This document shows positions 6,110 to 12,761 of a stretch of 16,376 nt of DNA, piece after piece. The notes under the pieces were generated by a model that was given only the letters and a program-made list of their open reading frames with translations, had not been told where the DNA came from and made no database searches. The stretch lies in NCBI GenBank assembly GCA_026389975.1, contig JAPLGV010000189.1:1-16376 (forward strand), given 5' to 3'. The position numbers and the translations under genes are program-made. Numbering within the stretch: the first letter of the stretch is position 1; each line of letters begins with the position of its first letter. The stretch comes from Chloroflexota bacterium. Lineage in GTDB: Bacteria > Chloroflexota > Anaerolineae > Anaerolineales > Villigracilaceae.

Positions 6110-7228
6110 ATGTGGTCTTTTTTTCGCCCACTGCTCTTCAAACTCGACCCGGAAACTGCCCACCACCTGACCCTGCAACTGATCCGCTTGGGCGCGTACC
6201 AGCCATTGAATCTCCTCCTGCGGGCCATGTACACCGCACCGGGAAAGCCGGTGGAAGCCTTCGGGCTGCATTTTCCGAATCCGGTTGGGCTGGCGGCGGG
6301 GTATGACAAGGATGGTCTCGCTTGGCGCGGGCTGGCGACTCTCGGCTTCGGTCACATCGAAGTCGGGACCGTCACACCCCGTCCGCAGCCGGGGAATCCG
6401 AAGCCGCGTGTTTTCCGACTGGTGGAGGACCGGGCGGTGATCAACCGCATGGGATTTCCGGGGCTGGGGGCAGATTATGTGGCAAGAAGATTGCGTGGTA
6501 GTCCCGGTTCCAGCACGGGGCGTGGTAGTCCCGGTTCCAGCGGGGTAGTCCCGGTTCCCGCACGGGGCATGGGGCGTCGTCGCACACTGTCCCGATGCTC
6601 TTTCGGGAACGACAAGCAAGTTATCGTGGGTGTCAATCTCGGCAAGAACAAAGATACCCCTCTCGAAAATGCCGCCAGCGATTACATTACCCTGATGCGA
6701 CAATTCACGCCGCTGGCCGACTACCTCGCCATCAATGTCAGTTCCCCCAACACCGTCGGTCTGCGCCGCCTGCAGGGCCGCGAAATGCTCGAAGGTCTGC
6801 TGGGCGCGATTGCGAAGGAACGCGAGAATATTGCAGCAGGCCGGGGGGGATGTGCCCCCATCCTGGTCAAACTAGCCCCCGACCTTTCAGATGAGGAACT
6901 CGACGACGCTCTCGAGGTCATCCTGCGCACCGGCATGGACGGTGTCATCGCCACCAATACCACCCTGGGGCGCGCGGGGCTGCGGTCGAATCGGCGGGAA
7001 GAGGCCGGCGGGTTAAGCGGCGAACCGCTTCGGGTCCGGAGCGAAGAGGTTTTACGTTCGGTGGTCAAGAAACTGGACGGCCGCCTCCCGGTTGTCAGCG
7101 TGGGCGGGATCATGAGACCCGAGGACGCCAAAGCGCGGCTGGACGCCGGTGCGGCGCTGGTGCAGGTCTATACCGGCCTGGTGTACGCCGGACCGGGGTT
7201 GGTCAAACAAATCGTTCAAAAACTGTAA
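6110..7228 (+). CDS. pyrD: Dihydroorotate dehydrogenase (quinone), class 2, with repeat-encoded insertion
   Basis: Membrane-associated flavoenzyme oxidising dihydroorotate to orotate with quinone, step four of UMP synthesis. The class 2 N-terminus (FRPLLFKLDPETAHHLTLQL) is present, then NPVGLAAGYDKDGL (57-70), EVGTVTPRPQPGNPKPR (84-100), INRMGF, VGVNLGKNKDTP (173-184), the catalytic-base region INVSSPNT (208-215) and the FMN phosphate site VVSVGGI (328-334). The 372 residues exceed the usual length by about 40. Residues about 129-168, between a helix and the VIVGVN strand, are encoded by three copies of the dispersed repeat plus a hairpin sequence, giving RGSPGSSTG and VVPVPARG peptides. The frame is kept. 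The ATG at 6110 is chosen because it begins the family N-terminus; a longer in-frame ATG at 5993 lies inside the previous gene. Confidence 0.95.
   Translation: MWSFFRPLLFKLDPETAHHLTLQLIRLGAYQPLNLLLRAMYTAPGKPVEAFGLHFPNPVGLAAGYDKDGLAWRGLATLGFGHIEVGTVTPRPQPGNPKPRVFRLVEDRAVINRMGFPGLGADYVARRLRGSPGSSTGRGSPGSSGVVPVPARGMGRRRTLSRCSFGNDKQVIVGVNLGKNKDTPLENAASDYITLMRQFTPLADYLAINVSSPNTVGLRRLQGREMLEGLLGAIAKERENIAAGRGGCAPILVKLAPDLSDEELDDALEVILRTGMDGVIATNTTLGRAGLRSNRREEAGGLSGEPLRVRSEEVLRSVVKKLDGRLPVVSVGGIMRPEDAKARLDAGAALVQVYTGLVYAGPGLVKQIVQKL
6494..6567 (+). repeat. Dispersed repeat, three tandem copies (2a-2c) inside pyrD
   Basis: Copy 2a at 6494-6520 is the full 27-bp form (20-bp unit plus CACGGGG). Copy 2b starts at 6521, 27 bp on, and is the 20-bp form. 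Copy 2c at 6542-6567 again has a CACGGGG end and one substitution after the core. Core-to-core spacing is 27 then 20 bp, so the copies are read in different frames of pyrD without creating a stop. Confidence 0.95.
6590..6608 (+). repeat. Small hairpin sequence at the end of the pyrD insertion
   Basis: TCCCGA and TCGGGA pair as a 6-bp stem around a 7-nt loop. It encodes residues about 161-167 (RCSFGN) which, like the preceding repeat peptides, have no counterpart in standard PyrD. It could be a second kind of inserted element. Confidence 0.5.
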
Positions 7229-7250
7229 AAGATTGGTGTTCCCTGCCCGT

Positions 7251-7298
7251 GCCCCGTCCTGGAACCGGGACTACCACGCTGGAACCGGGACTACCGTG
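7251..7298 (-). repeat. Dispersed repeat, two tandem copies (3a, 3b) downstream of pyrD
   Basis: Copy 3a (7251-7278) is nearly full length in the opposite orientation to those in pyrD; copy 3b (7279-7298) follows after exactly 20 bp. The 157-bp gap between the convergent pyrD and lipoprotein genes contains little else. Confidence 0.93.
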
Positions 7299-7339
7299 TG
7301 CTTGTTTCCCGGTTAAACGGACATCCCGCCGAAGGTCTC

Positions 7340-7372
7340 GCAGAGGCAGATTTTCTCTGCAGGATGTTTTTT
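7340..7372 (+). terminator. Possible intrinsic terminator after pyrD
   Basis: GCAGAG (7340-7345) pairs with CTCTGC (7355-7360) around a 9-nt loop. A run of six T follows at 7367-7372, but 6 nt separate stem and T run, so the site is weak. Confidence 0.3.
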
Positions 7373-7385
7373 GCATATTTATTGG

Positions 7386-7871
7386 CTACGGCTCCAGGCA
7401 GAAGGGGATGGAGCCACTCTGTCCGTCGGGTGTTTCTGTCTCATTATTCTGGTCGTAAATCTTGATCCACTGGATTTCCGGGAACTGCTTGAGGTTGGCG
7501 TAGATGAGAGCCGCGATTGTGTAGGTTGCCCCCTGGGAAGCGCACGTCCCGGTCAGATAGACACGGGCGATGCCATCCTCGATGGTCAGGTTACTGAAAC
7601 CGGTTGTGCCACTCAAGATGACCGCCAACCCCTGGGCTTTTTCCGCCTCGGGTGCCAGCACTGTGCCCCGTGCTGGAACCGGGACTACCACGCGCATGAC
7701 CGCCGCTTCGTACGGCTCGGTGCCGACCTGGTAACGGGCCACATCGGTGAAATAGATAGAGAGAGTCACCGTCGCCGGGGGAACCGGTTCGGTTGGCGCG
7801 GGCGACCCGGGAATACTGCAAGCCAGGATTGCCAGTGTGAGCACCAGAATGGGGAAAATTAAACGGCGCAA
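7386..7871 (-). CDS. GerMN-domain lipoprotein
   Basis: Predicted exported lipoprotein of 161 residues. The N-terminus MRRLIFPILVLTLAILAC is a signal peptide ending in a lipobox (L-A-C, Cys18), followed by a Pro-rich linker. The rest resembles a GerMN (sporulation/spore germination-type) domain, in particular GFSNLTIEDGIARVYLTG (91-108) and the C-terminal YANLKQFPEIQWIKIYD. This domain is widespread outside spore-formers and its role is unclear. Residues 60-69 (RVVVPVPARG) are encoded by a full-length copy of the dispersed repeat, in frame. The start is a TTG at 7871 with GGAG 5 nt upstream. It diverges from surE across a symmetric promoter region; its leader would be about 100 nt. Confidence 0.82.
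   Translation of the reverse strand: MRRLIFPILVLTLAILACSIPGSPAPTEPVPPATVTLSIYFTDVARYQVGTEPYEAAVMRVVVPVPARGTVLAPEAEKAQGLAVILSGTTGFSNLTIEDGIARVYLTGTCASQGATYTIAALIYANLKQFPEIQWIKIYDQNNETETPDGQSGSIPFCLEP
7665..7692 (-). repeat. Dispersed repeat, copy 4, inside the GerMN lipoprotein
   Basis: Full-length 28-bp copy, CTGGAACCGGGACTACCACG with a GCCCCGTG end on the plus strand. In the lipoprotein frame it reads VVVPVPARG. Confidence 0.95.
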
Positions 7872-7973
7872 CCTTTCTCCTTCCGAAAGACTCGATCTAT
7901 GGAACGCGGGGTGGCATCCGCGTTATCGTCGGCCAGCGCGTGTCGGTGGGCGGGAAATAGTCCGCGCATAGCC

Positions 7974-8004
7974 TGATTATATACGCGTGTGCGCGATATA
8001 ATCA
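7974..8004. promoter_or_regulatory. Symmetric divergent promoter of surE and the GerMN lipoprotein
   Basis: TGATTATAT (7974-7982) and ATATAATCA (7996-8004) are a perfect 9-bp inverted repeat. Each strand thereby gets TATAAT as -10 (plus 7997-8002; minus 7981-7976) and TGATTA as -35, with a 17-bp spacer. The two promoters overlap completely, so polymerase could bind in only one direction at a time. Confidence 0.55.
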
Positions 8005-8021
8005 CCGGAAAAGGATGAATT

Positions 8022-8786
8022 ATGCACATTCTAGTCACAAATGATGACGGCGTACAGGCCCCTGGCCTGCTGGCAATGGCGCAGGAACTGCAGACGTTGG
8101 GTAAGGTGACGGTCTTCGCCCCGGACCGCAACTGGAGCGCTTCAGGCCATGTCAAGACGATGGATCGTCCGCTGCGCGCCCGTGAAGTGACCCTGGCCGA
8201 TGGGACGACCGCCCTCGCTACTGACGGCGCTCCCTCTGACAGCGTAGCGCTGGCTCTGCTGGGGGTGGTGAAGGAGAAGATTGACCTGGTGGTTTCGGGC
8301 ATCAATCCGCACGAGAACATCGGCCACGACGTGACCTATTCTGGGACGGTGACGGCTGCGATGGAAGCCGTCATCGGCGGCGTGCCGGGGATAGCCATCT
8401 CGCTCAATTCACCGGAGGAGTTCCACGGTGTGTTGGATTACGAACCTGCTGCCAGCGTGGCGCGGCGGGTGGCCGAGAAAGTAATGGCTGAAGGACTGCC
8501 CGAGGGCGTGCTGTTGAATGTCAATGTGCCGTATTTGAAAGAAGACGAACTCAAAGGCTTTATGATCACCCGTCAGGGACTGCGCGTCTATCGCGACGAA
8601 TTGGACGCTCGCAAAGACCCGCGCGGCAAGCCGTATTACTGGATCGGCGGCGAGTTCCCGATTGGCATCCTCGAAGAAGGCACCGATTACGGCGCCATCA
8701 AGGCCGGCTACGTCTCCATCACGCCGCTGCAACTAGACCTGACGGCACGCGCGGCGATGGATGTGCTGAAGAAGTGGGAGTGGTGA
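8022..8786 (+). CDS. surE: 5'/3'-nucleotidase SurE
   Basis: Metal-dependent phosphatase of 254 residues hydrolysing nucleoside 5'- and 3'-monophosphates (and exopolyphosphate in some species), linked to stationary-phase survival. The N-terminus ILVTNDDG carries the metal ligands Asp8 and Asp9; APDRNWSASGH (34-43) holds Ser39, and VSGINPHENIG (91-101) holds Asn95. The GTPADC-like motif appears as GAPSDS (69-74), and YSGTVTAAMEA (106-116) is typical. Start: ATG at 8022 with AAAGGA about 7 nt upstream and a TATAAT at 7997-8002. The stop sits in a 16-bp tandem duplication. Alone on its strand here; the restriction-modification island follows with its own promoter. Confidence 0.96.
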   Translation: MHILVTNDDGVQAPGLLAMAQELQTLGKVTVFAPDRNWSASGHVKTMDRPLRAREVTLADGTTALATDGAPSDSVALALLGVVKEKIDLVVSGINPHENIGHDVTYSGTVTAAMEAVIGGVPGIAISLNSPEEFHGVLDYEPAASVARRVAEKVMAEGLPEGVLLNVNVPYLKEDELKGFMITRQGLRVYRDELDARKDPRGKPYYWIGGEFPIGILEEGTDYGAIKAGYVSITPLQLDLTARAAMDVLKKWEW

Positions 8787-8812
8787 TTTTGTCTCATGGT
8801 GATTTTGTCTCT
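8781..8812. repeat. 16-bp tandem duplication across the surE stop
   Basis: TGGTGATTTTGTCTCA (8781-8796) is followed directly by TGGTGATTTTGTCTCT (8797-8812), 15 of 16 identical. The first copy contains the surE TGA. The second copy ends at the first T of the TTGACA promoter element of the restriction-modification island. Confidence 0.93.
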
Positions 8813-8840
8813 TGACAGTTTCGCTTACTCGGTCTAATCT
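8812..8840 (+). promoter_or_regulatory. Promoter of the restriction-modification operon
   Basis: A perfect TTGACA -35 lies at 8812-8817. The -10 is either TCTAAT (8833-8838, 15-bp spacer, 5 of 6) or TAATCT (8835-8840, 17-bp spacer). GAGG at 8850-8853, 5 nt before the ATG, is the ribosome site. Confidence 0.55.
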
Positions 8841-8858
8841 AGTCGTAATGAGGTAAAT

Positions 8859-9743
8859 ATGCCCAAGAATCCACTCGCTGAAGTATTCGGGTTTCCTGTG
8901 GACAATATGTCCGCAATGGCGATCAACCATCGTAAGAACCGCCTCTGCCCTTTTCATAATTCGTCCGGCCCTAACTGCACAAAATTTAGTATTCAAAACC
9001 CCTTGGGCATTTGCAGTATTTTTCAAGGGAACAATCTTGTCATAACCTGTCCGATCCGCTTCAGACAAAACTATTCAATACTTTCTGATGCGGGAAGATT
9101 TTTCTTTGGAAACCAAAAATTTATTGCTCTAACTGAAGTGCGCCTCAGTGATAAAACCGGTAAAGCAGCAGGAAATATTGATATTATCCTGGCGGTTTTG
9201 AATGCCAATAAATGCGTAACCGATTTTGGTGCAATCGAGGTCCAAGCAGTTTACATTACTGGAAATATCAGCAATGGGTTTCAAAACTATATTGACAAGC
9301 CAGAACAAAGGTATAGTAGTGATTGGCCCGCGAAAAATTACCCCAAACCCGACTATCTGTCGTCTTCGCGGAAGCGGTTAGCCCCTCAATTGATTTTCAA
9401 GGGGGGAATTTTGCATCAATGGGAAAAGAAAACAGCCGTTGTCGTCCATCGGGGATTCTTTGAACAGCTTCCAACTCTCGAAACATCCAGGGAGCAGGAA
9501 GCCGATATTGCGTGGATGATCTATGATCTAAAACGCGACAAAACGACGAACACATATCAACTATCGCAATTCGATATACAGTACACGAAGTTTGAAACCG
9601 CACTCAGCAAAATTACTACACCTGAAACCGGCGATATTCACAGTTTCACAGAGAGATTGGAAAAACGGATTAGAAATGGCAAGTTATTCGGTACTCCTCC
9701 AGCTAACCCAGTAGAACCGGTTGTTGAGCCAATAGATATATGA
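8859..9743 (+). CDS. NotI-family type II restriction endonuclease
   Basis: Cleaves DNA at a specific palindromic site in a type II system. The 294-residue protein matches the NotI family throughout its N-terminal 140 residues: MPKNPLAEVFGFPVDN, the four-cysteine metal-binding site (Cys30, Cys40, Cys52, Cys64; iron in the NotI structure), CPIRFRQ, LTEVRLSDKTGKAAGNIDI and the variant PD-(D/E)xK active site with Glu93, Asp108, Glu127 and Gln129 (AIEVQAVY). Assignment of those residues follows what is known of NotI. The C-terminal half is more divergent and presumably sets specificity. Codon and base use is clearly AT-richer than the surrounding genes, indicating transfer. The stop overlaps the methyltransferase start (ATGA), so the pair is one operon. 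Confidence 0.9.
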   Translation: MPKNPLAEVFGFPVDNMSAMAINHRKNRLCPFHNSSGPNCTKFSIQNPLGICSIFQGNNLVITCPIRFRQNYSILSDAGRFFFGNQKFIALTEVRLSDKTGKAAGNIDIILAVLNANKCVTDFGAIEVQAVYITGNISNGFQNYIDKPEQRYSSDWPAKNYPKPDYLSSSRKRLAPQLIFKGGILHQWEKKTAVVVHRGFFEQLPTLETSREQEADIAWMIYDLKRDKTTNTYQLSQFDIQYTKFETALSKITTPETGDIHSFTERLEKRIRNGKLFGTPPANPVEPVVEPIDI

Positions 9744-10642
9744 CAAAAAAACATATCCGCGAGCAGCTAGCCTTATGGACTGATACAACAAAGGTGGTAA
9801 ACGTTGCGTCTGTGCCACAACGAAGTCCATTCCGATATCCCGGTGGAAAAACTTGGCTTATTCCACGCATTCGGCAATGGCTAGTTAGTATTCCAAAGCC
9901 GAAATATTTCATCGAGCCTTTCGCAGGAGGTGCAATTGTTGGCCTGACTGTTGCATTCGAAAAATATGCAGAACATGTAATTTTAGTGGAAAGAGATGAG
10001 CAAGTCGCATCCGTTTGGCGTACTATAATTGATGACAAGTCTGGGGCAGAATGGCTTGCTAACCAAATCGTACAATTTCAATTAACCTCTGAATCCGCAA
10101 AAGAATTTCTCTCTAAAAAAACTCGTAGCATTCGTCAGAAAGCATTTCAAACGATAGTACAAAATCGCATAAGCCATGGCGGCATTCTCGCTCCTGGAGC
10201 TGGCGTATTAAAACACGGAGAAAATGGGAAGGGCGTTCTTTCTCGTTGGTATCCTGAAACACTCAAAAAGAGAATCTTGAATATTGCCAGCGTGAAAGAT
10301 CAAATCAGCTTTTTACAAGGTGATGGGATAGAAATCATTCATAAGCACAAGAATGATATAAATTCTGTTTTTTTTATTGATCCACCTTATACAGCATCTA
10401 CGAAAAAAGCAGGGGCAAGATTATATAAATATCATATGCTTGACCATGAAAAGTTATTTGAAGAAGTTAGTTCAGTAAAAGGGGACTTCTTAATGACTTA
10501 CGATGATGCTGATGAAGTTCGCTCCCTTGCACGGAATTTTAGGTTTGAAACTCGAACAATCGCCATGAATAATACCCATCATGCAACAATGAACGAGTTG
10601 CTCATCGGTCGTGACCTTCGATGGCTTGGTACGGAAAGATAA
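9740..10642 (+). CDS. D12-class N6-adenine DNA methyltransferase (Dam family)
   Basis: Modification partner of the preceding endonuclease; transfers methyl from S-adenosylmethionine to N6 of adenine. The order of motifs fits D12-class (alpha-type) enzymes: RYPGGK (32-37), the SAM motif EPFAGGAIVGL (59-69), IDPPYTAS (213-220) with the catalytic DPPY, and a C-terminal THHATMNELLIG. Length 300 residues is normal. Start ATG overlaps the endonuclease stop by 4 nt. Like the endonuclease it is AT-rich and carries none of the dispersed repeats. Because it modifies adenine, the shared recognition site must contain A/T, which excludes NotI's own site GCGGCCGC. After its stop there are 74 bp without recognisable signals before the next conserved gene. 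Confidence 0.93.
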   Translation: MTKKHIREQLALWTDTTKVVNVASVPQRSPFRYPGGKTWLIPRIRQWLVSIPKPKYFIEPFAGGAIVGLTVAFEKYAEHVILVERDEQVASVWRTIIDDKSGAEWLANQIVQFQLTSESAKEFLSKKTRSIRQKAFQTIVQNRISHGGILAPGAGVLKHGENGKGVLSRWYPETLKKRILNIASVKDQISFLQGDGIEIIHKHKNDINSVFFIDPPYTASTKKAGARLYKYHMLDHEKLFEEVSSVKGDFLMTYDDADEVRSLARNFRFETRTIAMNNTHHATMNELLIGRDLRWLGTER

Positions 10643-10716
10643 GATTATTGTCCTCCCAATTTGATGGTTTATCTCCTATCTCAAAATCACATCGACTTAC
10701 AAATAGCATCAACCAG

Positions 10717-11217
10717 ATGATAAAGGCCCACCTCCTCCGTTACCCGCAGATGCAGATAGCCGACCTGTATAAACTGCTTCACCAGGCCGCGCTGGGGAGC
10801 GAACATGCTTTCCGCGACGAGCAGACAGCGCGGGACTGGCTGGAGCACGAACTGGCCGAGATGGGAGACGGTCCCGACGACCCGCTGATGGACCCGCTCC
10901 CGCCGGATGGACAAATCCTGCGCGTCCACCTGCGTCCGTATCTCCTGGCGGGGAAGAACCCGGAGACGTTGCTGCGGGCTTTTTTTCAAACTGCCAACGA
11001 ATGGCGCGGTTCGCCGGAAAAGCTCAAGGAGTATGGTGCGGGCGCGGTGCGGCTGGCGCAGGCGGGAACAGGGTCAATTCGACAGGAGGAAATCGAGGCT
11101 TTTTTTGCTAAAATGGAAGAGCAGGATTTTCCTGCCGTGCATCATTCCGAAATTTACGAGCGTCTTTACCGCCCAGCTTATCGGGTGGTTGCCAGGCAGT
11201 TTTTGGAGGAAAAATGA
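10717..11217 (+). CDS. Conserved hypothetical protein, about 166 aa
   Basis: No domain recognised. The sequence is soluble and mostly helical, with LYKLLHQAALGSEHAF, an acidic stretch, PPDGQILRVHLRPYLLAG and a C-terminal QDFPAVHHSEIYERLYRPAYRVV. Paired histidines and arginines (HQAALGSEHA, RVHLRPY, PAVHHSEIY) look like conserved active or ligand positions, but no function can be named. The frame is open from 10621, inside the methyltransferase, but composition becomes host-like only after about 10717, where MIKAHLLRYPQMQ begins; that ATG is chosen although it lacks a clear ribosome site. The native start or promoter may have been altered when the restriction-modification genes arrived. It overlaps the next gene by 4 nt. 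Confidence 0.72.
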   Translation: MIKAHLLRYPQMQIADLYKLLHQAALGSEHAFRDEQTARDWLEHELAEMGDGPDDPLMDPLPPDGQILRVHLRPYLLAGKNPETLLRAFFQTANEWRGSPEKLKEYGAGAVRLAQAGTGSIRQEEIEAFFAKMEEQDFPAVHHSEIYERLYRPAYRVVARQFLEEK

Positions 11218-11639
11218 GTCCATTCGCTTCTCCCCCTGACCCTATCATTTTCAACAACCAGGTGTGGGAAATCGTCCGGCAAGTGCCGCCAGGCAAGGTG
11301 ACAACCTATGGGCAGATTGCCAAAATGATCCCCCCGCCGGGTGACATGCCCCAGCGCAGTTACGACGCCTTCGGCCCGCGTTGGGTGGGCGGGGCAATGG
11401 CCGCCAGTCCCGATGACGTACCCTGGCAGCGGGTCATCAACTCGCAGGGCAAAATCAGTCTCCGACCCGGGCTGGAGGACCAGCGCCGCCTGCTCGAGGA
11501 AGAGGATGTGGAATTCAACGAAAGCGGCAAAGTGGACTTCGAGCGCTTCGGTTGGAACGGGCCCGACCCGGCCTGGTGCAAAGAACGCGGTTTCCTCGTT
11601 CCGCCATCGCTGTCTAAAGGGCAGGCACGCTTGTTCTAG
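11214..11639 (+). CDS. Alkyltransferase-like protein (MGMT family, no active-site Cys)
   Basis: Binds O6-alkylguanine in DNA and hands the lesion to nucleotide excision repair; it cannot remove the alkyl group itself. The 141 residues cover the MGMT DNA-binding domain: VWEIVRQVPPGKVTTYGQIAKMI (17-39) with the base-flipping Tyr32, RWVGGAMAASP (56-66) with the arginine finger Arg56, and PWQRVINSQGKIS (70-82). The PCHR motif of true methyltransferases is PWQR here, so the acceptor Cys is replaced by Trp71, as in known Atl proteins (usually PWHR). ATG at 11214 overlaps the upstream stop (ATGA) and has GGAGG upstream. The gene converges on holA with only 14 bp between the stops. Confidence 0.92.
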   Translation: MSPFASPPDPIIFNNQVWEIVRQVPPGKVTTYGQIAKMIPPPGDMPQRSYDAFGPRWVGGAMAASPDDVPWQRVINSQGKISLRPGLEDQRRLLEEEDVEFNESGKVDFERFGWNGPDPAWCKERGFLVPPSLSKGQARLF

Positions 11640-11653
11640 GTGGTCAACCCGGC

Positions 11654-12655
11654 CTATTTCTTCGTTAACTCCACGATAAGCGTATCCAGAGCCAGGTCGA
11701 GCGGGACCTGGCTCGTTTTTGCCCCCTCGTCAATCTCCAGCAGTTTATGATAAATGGACTCCAGCGCAGAAAGCGAAAACCGCTTCGCCTGGTTGGCCAC
11801 TTTTTGCGCCACGAACTCATGCAGTCCGAGCGCTTTCTGGACCTCGGGGATGCTCGCGCTGGCATCCAGCAGTTCACGCGCCTGGAGCAGCAGCCGGCAC
11901 TGGCGGATGACGATGCCCCACAATTCGAAGGCTTCTTCCTCTTCCAGCAATTGATGGAGCACGCGCTGGGCCTTTTTCCCATCCCCTTGACCGAGCGCGT
12001 CCACCAGCTCGAAAACATTCCCTTGTGCACTAACGATGCTCACCCGGTCCACGTCCAGGATGGTAACCGGGCGCGCAAAGTTGACGTAGGTGAGCAGTTT
12101 GGTGAGTTCCTGCGCGGCAATGCGCGTGTCCTCACCGACCATTTCGGAGAGACGCGCGGCTGCATCTGGTTCGATCTTGCCGCCCAGTTTTTTCGTCTCG
12201 GACTCAATCCAGCGCGGCATTTCCCAGCGTTTGGGCATGTTGTAGACATGGACTCCAGCCCGAGGTCCGGTCTGCGTAGTCCCGGTTCCAGCATGGGACG
12301 CCGCCCATTTCAACAGCCAGTGGTCGCGCTTGAGTTCATCATACTCTGCCAGGGCGATGGTTGTTGTCGGCTGGGCCTTATCCAGCAGTTCGATGAATTT
12401 TTTCCGGGCCTCGGCAGAAGCAAAAGCTGAGATCGGATGCACCAGCACCATCACCCGACGGGGAGCCAGGAACGGGGCAGCGTTGACAGCAGTGTTGAGC
12501 GCCTCAAAATCCAGACCAAGGCGGCCATCGAAGCGGGCGATGTTCATGACCGCGGTGGATGGGTCGCCGAGACCGGCGCATAGTTTTTCAATGTGCCCGG
12601 AGATTGCAAACTCGTCGTTGCCGTGCAGAAGGATAACGCTGGGAGAGTCAGGCAT
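11654..12655 (-). CDS. holA: DNA polymerase III subunit delta HolA, with repeat-encoded insertion
   Basis: Clamp-loader subunit that opens the sliding clamp during replication. The 333-residue protein starts with VILLHGNDEFAI, typical of HolA, and continues with the domain I/II pattern (FLAPRRVMVLV) and the helical domain III region GNVFELVDALGQGDGKKAQRVLHQLLEEEEAFELWGIVIRQ. Residues about 119-127 (SHAGTGTTQ) are encoded by a copy of the dispersed repeat, in frame and opposite in orientation to the pyrD copies. Start choice: ATG at 12655 (MPDSPSVILL) fits the family and has AGAAG 8 nt upstream; ATG at 12673 with AGGAAAG is possible; the longest frame, from 12820, overlaps the upstream gene by 59 nt and is unlikely. 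Confidence 0.9.
   Translation of the reverse strand: MPDSPSVILLHGNDEFAISGHIEKLCAGLGDPSTAVMNIARFDGRLGLDFEALNTAVNAAPFLAPRRVMVLVHPISAFASAEARKKFIELLDKAQPTTTIALAEYDELKRDHWLLKWAASHAGTGTTQTGPRAGVHVYNMPKRWEMPRWIESETKKLGGKIEPDAAARLSEMVGEDTRIAAQELTKLLTYVNFARPVTILDVDRVSIVSAQGNVFELVDALGQGDGKKAQRVLHQLLEEEEAFELWGIVIRQCRLLLQARELLDASASIPEVQKALGLHEFVAQKVANQAKRFSLSALESIYHKLLEIDEGAKTSQVPLDLALDTLIVELTKK
12274..12299 (+). repeat. Dispersed repeat, copy 5, inside holA
   Basis: Contains GTAGTCCCGGTTCCAGCA followed by TGGGAC. Compared with full copies, two bases (TG) before GTAGT are missing and the end has a C-to-T change. In holA it reads HAGTGTT. Confidence 0.93.
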
Positions 12656-12761
12656 TTTTACTGCTTCTTGCATAAATCTATGAACTTTCCTGTATCGAAG
12701 GGCTCGAAAATAACGGGATTTTGGTTCAGATATTTCCGCAGTACCCTGTAAACACGAAGGA

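Noticed and set aside
6494..7692. Repeat copies as a CRISPR array
   Set aside because: Copies adjoin with no unique spacers, vary in length and orientation, lie in genes, and no cas gene is present.
8787..10656. Direct repeats GATTTTGTCTC and GATTATTGTCCTC flanking the restriction-modification island
   Set aside because: The match needs two insertions over about 12 bases and is at chance level.
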